This document shows positions 11,053 through 21,371 of a DNA stretch of 64,000 nucleotides, piece by piece. This DNA comes from Ancistrus triradiatus. Taxonomy: Eukaryota; Chordata; Actinopteri; Siluriformes; Loricariidae. How positions within the stretch are numbered: the stretch's first letter is position 1; each line of letters begins with the position of its first letter. The notes under the pieces were generated by a model. The model was not told the DNA's origin. It saw only the letters and a list, made by a program, of their open reading frames with translations, and searched no databases. The stretch is taken from the NCBI GenBank assembly GCA_025084515.1, contig JAJAGP010000434.1:248001-312000 (forward strand), read 5' to 3'. The position numbers were made by a program, and so were the translations under genes.

Positions 11053-12358
11053 CAGTGGTGCTTAAAAGTTTGTGAACCCTTTAGAATTTTCTATATTTCT
11101 GCATAAATATGACCTAAAACAGCATCAGATTTTCACACAAGTCCAAAAGTAGATAAAGAGAGTTAAACAAATTAAACAAATGAGTTAAACAAATGAGACA
11201 AAAATATTATACTTGGTCATTTATTTATTGAGGAAAATGATCCAATATTACATATTAGTGAGTGGCAAAAGTATGTGAACCTCTAGGATTAGCAGTTACT
11301 TTGAAGGTGAAATTAGAGTCAGGTGTTTTTAATCAATGGGATGACAATCAGGTGTGTTTGTGGAAGTGTATCATGGCACGAACAAAGCAGATTTCTGAGG
11401 AATTCAGAAAAAGAGGTGTTGATGCTCATCAGCCTGGAAAAGGTTTACAAAAACCATCTTTAAAGAGTTTGGACTCCACCACCAATCCACAATCAGACAG
11501 ATTGTGTACAAATGGAGGAAAATTCAATACCATTGTTACCCTTCCCAGGAGTGATTGACCATCAAAGATCACTCCAAAGAGCAAGGTGTGTAATAGTTGG
11601 CGAGGGCACAAAGGATCCCAGTGTAACTTCTAAGCAACTGAAGGCCTCTCTCACATTGGCTATGTTAATGTTCATGAGTCCACCATCAGAAGAACACTGA
11701 ACAACAATGGTGTGCATGGCAGGGTTGTAAGCAGAAAGCCACTGCTCTCCAAAAAGAACATTCCTGCTTTTTTGGTTTAAAAGAAAAACGTTATGTTCTG
11801 AGAAAGGAAAACACTGCATTCTAGCATAAGAACCTTATCTCATCTGTGAAACATGGTGGTGGTAGTATCATGGTTTGGGCCTGTTTTTGCTGCATCTGGA
11901 CCAGGACGGCTTGCCATCATTGATGGAACAATGAATTCTGAATTATATCAGAGAATTCTAAAGGAAAATGTCAGGGACATCTGTCCATGAACTGAATCTC
12001 AAGAAAAGGTGGGTCATGCAGCAAGACAACGACCTAAGCACACAAGTCGTTCTACCAAAGAACGACGGTTAAAGAAGGATAAAGTTCATGTTTGGAATGG
12101 ACAAGTAAAAGTCCTGACCTTAATCCAGTCGAAATTTTGGTGGAAGGACCTGAAGTGAGCAGTTAATGTGAGGAAACCCACCAACATCCCAGAGCTGAAG
12201 CTGTTCTGTATGGAGTATAATATTTTGTCTTATTTGTTTAACTGGGTTCTCTTTATCTACTTTTAGGACTTGTGTGAAAATCTGATGATGTTATTTGGTC
12301 ACATTTATGCAAAAATATAGAAAATTCTAAAGGGTTCACAAACTTTCAAGCACAACTG
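11053..12358 (+). mobile_element. Tc1-A element, complete to both ends
   Basis: A 1,306-bp Tc1/mariner element flanked by the expected TA duplications (11051-11052 and 12359-12360). It begins CAGTGGTGCTTAAAAG and ends CTTTCAAGCACAACTG. The terminal inverted repeats are long, close to 200 bases, as in IR/DR-type Tc1 elements. The 5' terminal repeat carries a local duplication of 'GAGTTAAACAAAT' (about 11160-11190). Confidence 0.9.
11373..12215 (+). pseudogene. Tc1-A transposase pseudogene
   Basis: The ATG at 11373 opens with 'MARTKQISEEFRKR', the start of the paired-like DNA-binding domain also seen at 59863. The frame is soon broken. Compared with the copy at 59569, about 100 bases are missing between 'AAAAAGAACATTCCTGC' (about 11755-11770) and 'TTTTTGGTTTAAAAG'. 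That removes the block holding the first catalytic aspartate (the 'PDETKIE' motif). The second-aspartate and glutamate motifs remain recognisable at nucleotide level near 12025 and 12120 but in shifted frames. No active enzyme. Confidence 0.85.
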
Positions 12359-12360
12359 TA

Positions 12361-13413
12361 TACTCCGGTCTATCCTTGACCTGTCTCACATAGTGTGCAA
12401 ATCAGGTTATGCAAATCTAGTCAGAAATGGTTACAAATCCAGGTGTTGCTGCATAACATGTTCACTGCACAACAGACCACAACAAGAGACTGCAACATAC
12501 TTATTTTTCTTCATTTACACTTTGCTATAGTGTAAGTGTACTTAATCCCCATTCTTCTTTACATATATGCGCAATCTTAGCCAAGTTATTATCTTTCGGA
12601 TGCCTTATAGTATTGGTCTTAAAAATGGTTATTAAAAGGACATATTATATATAGGATTGGAGTTACTGAGATAATTTAATATGTTTCTGCCTGTAACTAG
12701 GAAAGTGCATGGAGATTTCTGTAAAAACAGTAAAGGTTGAATGTTAGCTGAGAGCACAAAATCATAAGCATCACAATTAACTATCACCTACAAAATAAGT
12801 TCTTTAATAATGACATACTGTACCTTTCAGATTGGAAATAATATACTACACACTAGTGCATGCTTTCTGATGTTGAAGATGTGGTGGGTGCACAGGAAAT
12901 TAAATGTTTAATCGTGCATCTAAGGTGCCTATATTGAACTTCTGAAATCAATCAATATTTGGGTATTTATTAAACTGTATCTCTACAGGAGGTCTAGGTG
13001 GTACCGTATTTGATAAGAAAAGTCATGTTTGTAAATAATTTGAGACATACAGTTTAGTTTTTGGAGGTTTATTGCCTTGGAAAAATTAGTGGAAAACAAG
13101 TTAGTTTGTTTTTAAGCTACATGTCAAAATGCGTTTTTAACTTTGTAGTGTGCATTATAACAGGTTTTGCATTAAAACTAACAGCTACATGTGGCTTGTA
13201 ACCAAATAATTTCAGATTTAATAAGATGTTATTCAACATTCAGTTCATTCTCAGAATTACTTTTTTCAAACAGAAATTAACTCACAGAAGAACATATTTG
13301 TTACAGTGGGATAATGTTTACTGATACACAAGTGTCACCCAGAAATGTGTTCCTACGGCAGTCAAATGACTTCTAACTATTTATGACTTATTACACATAC
13401 TTAATTACACAAG
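12361..13413. other. Spacer without recognised features
   Basis: AT-rich, no gene or element recognised. Confidence 0.45.
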
Positions 13414-13659
13414 TACAGTGGGGCAAAAAAGTATTTAGTCAGCCACTGATTGTGCAAGTTCTCCTACTTAGAAAGATGAGAGAGGTCTGTAATTTTCATC
13501 ATAGGTACACTTCAGCTATTAGTGTAAAAAAAATCCAGGAAATCACATTGCAGGATTTTTATAGAATTTAATTGTAAATTATGGTGGAAAATAAGTATTT
13601 GGTCAATAAATTTGGTTCAACTCAATACTCTGTAACATAACCTTTGTTGGCAATGACTG

Positions 13660-13745
13660 ACTCTAAACTTGTAAAGTTGCTTTGAGACAATGCTCCATTG
13701 TAAAAAGCGCTATATAAATAAATCTGACTTGACTTGACTTGACTT
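13660..13745 (+). repeat. Dispersed 'TTTGAGACAATG' repeat inside Tc1-B
   Basis: The segment 'GTTGCTTTGAGACAATGCTC' through 'AAAGCGCTATATAAATAAAT' ends in a tandem (CTTGA)n tail. It interrupts Tc1-B between 'GGCAATGAC' and 'TCAAACGTTT', which are normally close. A longer copy lies on the opposite strand at 25655. The family is common in fish; the A/T-simple tail suggests retroposition. Confidence 0.7.
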
Positions 13746-14677
13746 CAAACGTTTCCTGTAAGTCTTCACCAGGTTTGCACACACTGTAGCTGGTATTTTG
13801 GCCCATTCCTCCATGCAGATCTCCTCTGGAGCAGTGATGTTTTGGGGCAACACGGACTTTCAACTCCCTCCACACATTTTCTATGGGGTTGAGGTCTGGA
13901 GACTGGCTAGACCACTCCAGGACCTTGAAATGCTTTTTACGGAGCCACTCCTTTGTTGCCCGAGCGGTGTGTTTGGGATCATTGTCATGCTGGAAGCCCC
14001 AGCCACGTTCCATCTTCAGTGCTCTCACTGATGGAAGGAGGTTTTGGGCTTAAAAATCTCACGGTACATGGCCTCGTTCATTCTTCTCTTAACACAGATC
14101 GGTCATCTTGTTCCCTTTGCAGAAAAAACAGCCCCAAAGCATGATGTTTCCACCCCCAGGCTTCACAGTAGGTATGGCGCAATTCAGCTTTCTTCTTCCT
14201 CCAAACACGACCATTCTATTTTGGTTTCATCTGACCGCATGATATTCTCCCAATCTTCTTCTGGATCATCCATGTGCTCTCTGGCAAACTTCAGACGGAC
14301 CTGGACATGTACTGGCTTAAGCAGGGGGACACGCCTGGCACTGCAGGATCTGAGTCCCTCTCGGTGTAGTGTGTTACTGATGGTAGCCTTTGTTACTTTG
14401 GTCACAGCTCTCTGCAGGTCATTCATCAGGTCCCGCCGTGTAGTTCTGGGATTTTTGCTCACCGTTCTCATGATCATTTTAACCCCACGGGATGAGATCT
14501 TGCGTGGGGCCCCAGATCGAGGGAGATTATCAGTGGTCTTGTATGTCTTACAATTGCTCCCACAGTTGGTTTATTCACACCAACCTGCTTGGGTATTGTA
14601 GATTCACTCTTCCCAGCCTGCTGCAGGTCTACAATTTTCTTCCTGGTGTCCTTCGACAGCTCTTTGGTCTTGGCCAT
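13746..14677 (-). pseudogene. Tc1-B transposase pseudogene (DD34E)
   Basis: Translation starts at the ATG at 14675-14677 with 'MAKTKELSKDTRKKIVDLQQ', the first helices of the paired-like DNA-binding domain. A frameshift follows within 40 codons. Later pieces in other frames give 'SDETKIEW' (first catalytic Asp, about 14215-14235) and 'QHDNDPKHT' with 'SPDLNPIENVW' (second Asp and Glu, about 13880-13990). The second Asp and the Glu are separated by 34 residues, the Tc1 signature DD34E. Small deletions near 14170-14215 and 14545 break the frame, and the C-terminus is cut by the inserted repeat at 13660. Confidence 0.88.
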
Positions 14678-15039
14678 GGTTGAGTTTGGAGTCTGATTGT
14701 TTGAGGCTGTGGACAGGTTTCTATTATACAGATAACAAGGTCAAACATGTGCCATTAACACAGGTAACGAGTGGAGGACAGAAGAGCTTCCTAAAGGCGT
14801 TACAGGTCTGTGAGAGCCAGAAATCTTGCTTGTTTGTGGGTGACCAAATACTTATTGTCCACCATGATTTACAATTAAATTCTTTAAAAATCCTACAATG
14901 TGATTTCCTGGATTTTTTTCTCATTTTGTCTCTCATAGTTGAAGTGTACCTATGATGAAAATTACAGACCTCTCTCATCTTTCTAAGTAGGAGAACTTGC
15001 ACAATCACTGATCGACTAAATACTTTTTTGCCCACTGTA

Positions 15040-16409
15040 CGTGGACACCACTCCTATTTCTCCATTATTTCATGATGATATGATATGATATGATGAAAGA
15101 TCTAGAAATAAGTTGGTTTCCAGATGGGGTATCAAAATTCATATGGCCTACTGTTTTATATATAACCTGTTGTGACAGGAATATGATTTATTTATCCTAA
15201 TTTGAAATTCATGCAAGTTGTCAAGTGTTATACTTTGCACTTTGCCATCTATTTTAATTGGACAAATAACCTGAACTAGTCTAAAATTTATAGTAGTGAA
15301 ACCCAATAGTATGTCTTTTGGATTTGGAACATATTTGGAGTACAGAATATTTAACGGATAATCTGTTTTAGCCAGGCTAATCTTTAAAAAAAACAGTCAC
15401 ACAGGGTATCCATCACTAATCCTAGCATCTGTTGGCCAATTAAAAGGAATCTCTTTAAGAGTTAGAAAGTGCATGGCAATGGTTTATTATACCAGTTGGC
15501 CTGGATTTGGTAAGTAGTTAGTGAGTCGGCATTTTAAAGCTCCTTGACTCTCAAACCGTGCTTGATCAGCTTTGGCACCCTGCAGAGATGTAAGAGCGAG
15601 GACTTTTGGTTCAGCAGCACACACACATACACAGAGCAGGCAAGAGAAGAAAATACACTTCAAATCTCACCGACTGAAATATGCATGCTAAAAAATTACG
15701 GAAATACTGCTCTACTTGCAATCATTTTCCTCTCCTTGTAATCCATCTCTTTTAGCCCACCATTTGCAAAAATTCCTACAGCTTCATAAAAGCCTTAGGT
15801 TAAAGGAATCCTTTCTTCACTAAAACGTGTTTTATCTACATGAATGCACACAACACTTAGAACATTTCCTATAAAAGTCAAGCTCATCTTCGAGTCAATT
15901 AAAAGTCATATCAACAAAATGTGAAGATCTTGCGCTGTTGAGAAAGTAACAGGATGTGCACTCTTGACAATCGCACTTCAAAACTGAGTGGCCTACTTTT
16001 GCTATTGGATGTCAGCCTTCCAAAGTAGTACAGCAAGAACAATCCTACTGCCTTCTCATAGCGAGAAAGAGTGTTCAGAGTGTTTTGGCATAGAGGAGGA
16101 GCACAGCGTGAACCCAGCTGAGCTCTTTTTCTGAAGAACGTCATGTTTGGGGCTGATAGGGAAGAAAAGAGGAGCCTCTATTTATGATCATCCTACTGGA
16201 TCCTTAGTTTTGGGGTATTTCAAGCTTTCGTCTCATTGTCCTCACTAATGCTTGTGTATATGATTTATTTGTGTGTGTTGGTTGGGGATCTGCCCCACTT
16301 TCACACACAAGAGTATCAATAGTTGAAAACTTGAAATTCTCTTTGACTCTGCTTTCACTGGAACAGATCCTTCAGTACATGACATTCAGTGTACATTACT
16401 CAGGCCCTG
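15040..16409. other. Spacer without recognised features
   Basis: Short (TGATA)n run near 15075. No gene recognised. Confidence 0.4.
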
Positions 16410-16715
16410 GGCGGCAGGGTGGTGCAGTGGTTAGGGCCGTTGCCTCACAGCTCCAGAGAGCCCCAGTTTGATTTTCCGTCTGTGTAGTTTGCATGTTCTG
16501 CTTGCCTGTGTGCGAGTTTCCCCCAGGTACTCTGGTTCTCTCCCACATTCTGAAGACAAGGTTAACTGCTCTCATTAACGTGTCACAGTGTCCCTACAGT
16601 GGATTTAGTGTCCTGTCTAGGGTTGGTTCCCATCTTGCACCCTGTGCTGCTGGTTAGGCCCCAGCTCCACACAACCCTGAACTGGATTAAGCAGAAATGA
16701 AAATGATTGAATTAA
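16410..16715 (+). mobile_element. SINE-2, diverged copy
   Basis: Head 'GGCGGCAGGGTGGTGCAGTG' with 'TTGCCTCACAGCTCCAGAGA', then 'GTTTGCATGTTCT', 'TCTCTCCCACATTCTGAAGA' and 'CCTGAACTGGATTAAGCAGA', ending in ATGAATTAATG repeats. The order matches the family; the B box is damaged ('AGTTTGATTTTCC'). Confidence 0.7.
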
Positions 16716-17344
16716 TGAATTAATGTTGAGGACTTTAATGTGTCACATTTCTCAGCGTGACACTACTGGTATCCAACCTCTTCATACAATATACATTAGA
16801 ATATGAAAAGCAAAGCAGTTTCAAGATTGGCATGCTTACTTTGAGGCATGGTACATGTGCCCCAAGAAGTCCCAGATGAAGAGATCAAGCAATACGCAAG
16901 TTGTGTACTTAGTTCCTAATGACTGTGTTATGATTTTGGATTGGATTTTGAATTCATTTTATGTCCTTTAATATATGTTGGTTGCTCTTATAGTTGCTTT
17001 TAGTATGCCATTAATACCAAGCCCCAATGTCTCTTTTGTATTGTTGCATTCTAAATGTTACAACTAAACCTTTAATATCATATCCCCAAGGAAAACTTTG
17101 GCTACAATGCAAAACATATGTTTTGTAGTGCATTCTAACATTCCAGAAGAGACTGTATTAGCTTAACTTTCAGTTTAGCAAATATCTTTTTCTGAAATGG
17201 TGCTTAATACAGCCAAAATATTTATTAAAGCCTTGTTATTCCTTCATCAGTTAAGGTGAGGAAAAGAATTAGGGGAGAGTACTTCAGGTTCAACTGATAA
17301 ATACACATCAGTTCTTTATTTCTCTCATTTTCATACCTGTTCAA

Positions 17345-17608
17345 TCCAATTCAAGGCTTCAGGGAGCTGGGGCCTAACTGGTAGCACAGTGTGCAAGATG
17401 GGAACCAATCTATTGCTGGCACTTGCACACACTCATTCATAATGAGACACTTTAGACATACTAATGGACTTACCCACATCTTTGGAATGTGGGAGGAATC
17501 TAGAAGAACCCCACGGAGACGCAGGGAGAACATGTAAACAACACAAGTAGAGTTAGGCCTGGAATCGAATCAGGGATCTCTGTTCTGTGCGACCATGCTA
17601 CCGAACCC
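17345..17608 (-). mobile_element. SINE-2, diverged copy
   Basis: Minus-strand copy with head near 17608, 'GTTTACATGTTCTCCCTGCG', 'CCTCCCACATTCCAAAGATG' and a tail with 'GTTAGGCCCCAGCTCCCTGA' near 17370. The short minus-strand frame 17351-17533 is part of it. Confidence 0.7.
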
Positions 17609-18883
17609 TTTACATAGCAATTTGAATTGTTTGCTTAGCATAAGCATTTTCACTGAACTCGAACTTTTTTCACATTTTCACTGAACCACAAATAGTTTGC
17701 TGTATATTGTTTAAAAGACTAAATGGGAGATGGAGGTAGAAAAAAGCCTTTAAGTTGCAGTATGATGATCTGACTTAATAGTGTACACACGGAAAATGTT
17801 GGCTACGTCATCTATGTTGTCTATGAGCTGTAAATTACCATGTTTCCTCTATGTTCTTTTTACATATGGCACTGTAACTTTGGTATTGGCTATAGGGAAT
17901 TGTTAAGACAGCTTCACAGCTCCAGAGTGTGCCATTAATTCCTGACCTCCTGTTTTTTTCTGTGTGAACTTTGTCCAGTCCATTCTGCGTAAAGAATATC
18001 CAGTTAATTCAGGATAAGCTTCAGATACACTGACCAGGATGACTTGGTTTTATAGGACAAATTAACAATGAACATGTTGCTACACCCTTATTTATCATGA
18101 ACTAATTGTCTATTATGACCATAACCTACAAAAAACTGTCACATACATAAGTGAAAATTAATGTAATGAAGAGAAGCTTAGTTTTATGTGGAAGTTAAGT
18201 GGAAGCATATTATTTAGATACAAACAGTTAAGACATTTACAGCTAGCTAGCTAACAATTTTTAAAAATGTAGACTGATCATTGTTATCATAAGATAGCTA
18301 GTTAGCAACATTTATTTGCTTAATGACCCACCTACAGTTCTTTTCAAATCATGGCAATTGCAAGAACGACAAATAAATCTTGTAGTTTTTCTACAAAAAG
18401 TATTAGCTTTTTTAAAATGACAGATGGAAAGATTCTTAACGTGCTCTGTTTGTGACAGTATTAGCATTCTTGTCATGCCTCTACCTCGGGTTGAAGACAT
18501 AATCGTGAATTACAGTTTATTTTCATGGCTCTAGAAGGAGGCATTAACTTAAGCTCCTTTCTCACTCAAAACCCACAATATGTGGTTATCTTCACAGGTA
18601 ATGTCTCGGTTTTACGTTATTACAGCCTTGCAGCATTCATTGTGACTTATGGTAGATACCTCATACATTGGATTTGAAGAAATCAATGTGTCAAAGACTT
18701 ATCAGCTGTTTGCTCCCCACTTAACATTAGTTTATCAGAGCATGTTATTGGGTCAGTTAACAAGAGATATGAGTCATCATTTAAAATCACTCAAAGTTAT
18801 TTGCTCTTAGTTGACTTCAAGATTTTCTGCTGTTGACATTTTACTATGCTGTAGTTGCAGAACCACCACTTCAGTAGGTGTTA
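17609..18883. other. Spacer without recognised features
   Basis: Small perfect palindromic run of GCTAGCTAGCTA near 18242. No gene recognised. Confidence 0.4.
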
Positions 18884-18909
18884 GCAACCCCAAATAAGAA
18901 AAAGTTGGG
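18884..18909 (+). mobile_element. Left terminus of a Tc1-F element
   Basis: 'CAACCCCAAATAAGAAAAAG' plus 'TTGGG' matches the left end of Tc1-F (compare 24157). Similarity ends abruptly at 'TGTCACGTCGGGG', where the tandem array begins. Confidence 0.65.
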
Positions 18910-19240
18910 TGTCACGTCGGGGTTTATAGGAGGTATGGAGACAAGCGGAGGTCAGCCAAGTATATAAATAAAGGTATTTATTTAACAGAAAACAAACCTC
19001 AACGTAAACATAAACATAAACAGAAAGCAGGTACATGAACGAAAATGCGCACATGGCACAGCAATAACCAAACAAAGGAAGACCACGCCGGCTATACTAT
19101 GTTAACACTTGCGTGGTAAGACAAACGGTGGCTAACATAAGGAAACCCGCGGCCTAACTGACGTGGGCTTACCGTACCACGAGGAGTGACGAGGAGGGGC
19201 GTAACGAGCGGAGGTCTGGGAGGATACCCCCCCCCCCACC

Positions 19241-19270
19241 AAGGAGTCCGAGATGGAGCTAGGACTCCTT
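19241..19270. repeat. 9-bp-stem inverted repeat of module Y
   Basis: AAGGAGTCC and GGACTCCTT form a perfect 9-base stem around a 12-base loop. The same structure recurs at 20511-20540 and, with one stem change, near 20114-20143. Confidence 0.8.
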
Positions 19271-19369
19271 ATAATGTCCGCCACCGGGTGCGCACAACCA
19301 TGTCTGGGGGTTTTCATTCGGGGTGCTCCCCGGGCACTGGACGTCCTGTGGAAGGGGCGAGGCACATTG

Positions 19370-19651
19370 GACGTCCTCAGAGAGAGCCTCACTGGAACAG
19401 ACGGCCTCTGGGAGAGCCTCATGGGAATGGACGGCCTCTGGGCAGGCATCTCGGGAACACACGGCCTCTGTGCAGACCTCTCGCGAACAGACCTCAGTGC
19501 AGGCATTGGAACTGACGTCCTCGCCACTGGCACTGGAGCTGACGTCCTCGGTGCTGGCATGAGCGCTGATGTCCTCAGCGCTGGCACTGGCAATGACGTC
19601 CTCTGCGCTGGCAAAGGCGCTGATGTCCTCGGTGCTAATGTCTGTGGTGCT
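19370..19651. repeat. Codon-multiple minisatellite, array 1
   Basis: Four 30-base units (19370-19489, 'GACGGCCTCTGGGAGAGCCT' type), one 24-base piece, then four 27-base units (19514-19621, 'GACGTCCTCGGTGCTGGCAT' type) and one of 30. Every length is a multiple of three, so the plus frame 19253-19681 (a nonapeptide beginning D-V-L, then x-A-G) and the minus frame 19132-19614 (R-T-S-x-x-V/M-P repeats) both stay open. Confidence 0.8.
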
Positions 19652-20635
19652 GGGGTCTGTAAGCCTCGGATAAGAAGCTGAAAGTCACGTCTTGTTCAGC
19701 TACGGAACTAGGCAGCATGTCGTGATCAGATACCGAGCTAAACGGCACTACTCAGGTACGGAGCTATTAGGCAACGCTTAGATACTGAGCTCAGCGGTGC
19801 GGCGTACACAGATACAGAGCGGCACATGGCACAGCAATATCCAAACAAAGGAAGACCACACTGGCTATACTATGTTAACGCCGGCATGGTAACACAAATG
19901 GTGGCTAACATAAGGAAACCCGCGGACGAAGTCGATGAACCAAAACAAAGCCGCGGTCTAACTAACATGGGCTTACGGTACCATGAGGAGTCTGAGGTGA
20001 ACAGAAACCAACACGGGTAATCCAACAGCGGCCGTAGCTGCAACATGAGTTATCCAGAAGGGGGGAAGAGGTAACAAGCGGAGGTCTGGGGCGATCCGTG
20101 ACATACCCCCCACTAAAGAGTCCAAGACGAAGCTAGGACTCCTTATAATGATCCCCCCCCCCCCCAACTGGGGCGCACAACCATGTCTGGGGGTTTTCGT
20201 TTGGGGTGCTCCCCGGGTACTGACATCTTCGGCACGAGCCTAGGAGCTAACACGGGCACAAACACTGGTGCTGACGTTGTTGGAAATGGGCACCGGAACA
20301 GGCGCCCTTGGAGCAGGAGTGGACTGGATGTAGAACACACTGGCTATACTATGTTAACGCTGGCGTGGTAACACAAACGGTGGCTAACATAAGGAAACCC
20401 GCGCACGAAGCCGATAAACCAAAACAAGGATGTGGCCTAACTGATGTGGGCTTACCGTACCACGAGGAGTGATGAGGAGGGGCGTAACAAGCGGAGGTCT
20501 CCCCCCCACCAAGGAGTCCGAGACGGAGCTAGGACTCCTTATAATGTCCCCCACCGGGGCGCACAACCATGTCTGGGGGTTTTCATTCGGGGAGCTCCCT
20601 GGGCACTGGACGTCCTGTGGAAGGGGCGAGGCACA

Positions 20636-20970
20636 TTGGACGTCCTCAGAGAGAGCCTCACTGGCACAAGGGCCGACATCTTCGGCACGAGCCTAGGAGC
20701 TAACACGGGCACCAACAGTGGTGCTGACGTCGTTAGAAACGGGCACCCGAACAGGCGCCCTTGGAGCAGGAGTGGACTGGATGTACTCTGGATGGAGCGA
20801 GGCACTTTGGACGTCCTCAGGGAGAGCCTCATAGGAACGAATGGCCTCTGGACAAGCCTCTCAGGAACAGACGGCCTCTGGGCAGGTGCTGGCATGGGCA
20901 CTGACGTCCTCAGTGCTGGCACGGGCGCTGATGTCCTCGCTGCTAATGTCCATGGCACCAGGGTCGGCGC
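20636..20970. repeat. Codon-multiple minisatellite, array 2
   Basis: The same 30- and 27-base unit types as at 19370, mixed with extra 'GCACGAGCCTAGGAGCTAAC' material shared with 20231-20260. Plus frame 20444-21016 and minus frame 20539-20985 are both open. Confidence 0.7.
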
Positions 20971-21268
20971 AAATGTCCATGGCACCTGGGTCAGTAATAC
21001 TCCGATAAGAAGCTGAGAGACACGTCTTGTTCAGGTACGGAACTAGGCAGCACTTCGTGATCAGATACCGAGCTAAACAGCACTAGTAGCTAGAGCTATT
21101 AGGCGTACACAGATATGGAGCGGCACACAGCACAGCGATATCCAAAGAAATGAAGAACACACTGGCTATACTATGTTAACGCCGGTGTGGTAACACAAAT
21201 GGTGGCTAACATAAGGAAACCCGCGGATGAAGCCAATAAACCAAAACAAGGCCGCGGCCTAACTAACG

Positions 21269-21371
21269 TGGGTTCATACTGTCTGCAATGAAATAAAAGT
21301 CAATGTCAGACACACTGCCTTTTTATTTGCATTTTCCATACTGTCCTAACTTTTTCTGATGTGGGGTTGTA
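21269..21371 (-). mobile_element. Right terminus of a Tc1-F element
   Basis: On the minus strand it reads TACAACCCCACATCAGAAAA, then 'GTTAGGACAGTATGGAAAAT' and 'TTATTTCATTGCAGACAGTA'. This is the Tc1-F end also seen at 24157, in inverted orientation to 18884. The pair probably are the two ends of one element holding the tandem array. Confidence 0.8.

Larger units (their letters stand above)
13416..15037 (-). mobile_element. Tc1-B element, complete to both ends
   Basis: A 1,622-bp Tc1/mariner element between TA dinucleotides (13414-13415, 15038-15039). The ends read CAGTGGGGCAAAAAAGTATT and, at the other end, AAATACTTTTTTGCCCACTG. Terminal repeats extend about 190 bases ('GAGAACTTGCACAATCACTG', 'ATGATGAAAATTACAGACCT'). 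The transposase reads on the minus strand. A second repeat is inserted at 13660-13745. Confidence 0.92.
18910..21268. repeat. GC-rich compound tandem array of unknown class
   Basis: A block of about 2.3 kb, much more GC-rich than its surroundings, made of reiterated modules. Module X ('GCTATACTATGTTAAC' to 'AACATAAGGAAACCCGCG') occurs four times, at 19091, 19864, 20343 and 21175. Module Y ('GGAGTCCGAGA.GGAGCTAGG' to 'CATGTCTGGGGGTTTTC') occurs three times, at 19226, 20106 and 20503. Module Z ('CACGTCTTGTTCAG.TACGG') occurs at 19684 and 21021. Between Y and Z lie minisatellites of 30- and 27-base units. The unit spacing of X is 773, 479 and 832 bases, so the middle unit lacks the minisatellite and Z. 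I do not recognise the source. Confidence 0.8.

Noticed and set aside
18910..21268. CRISPR-like array from the evenly spaced GC-rich repeats
   Set aside because: Adjacent minisatellite units have no unique spacers, and the sequence context is vertebrate.
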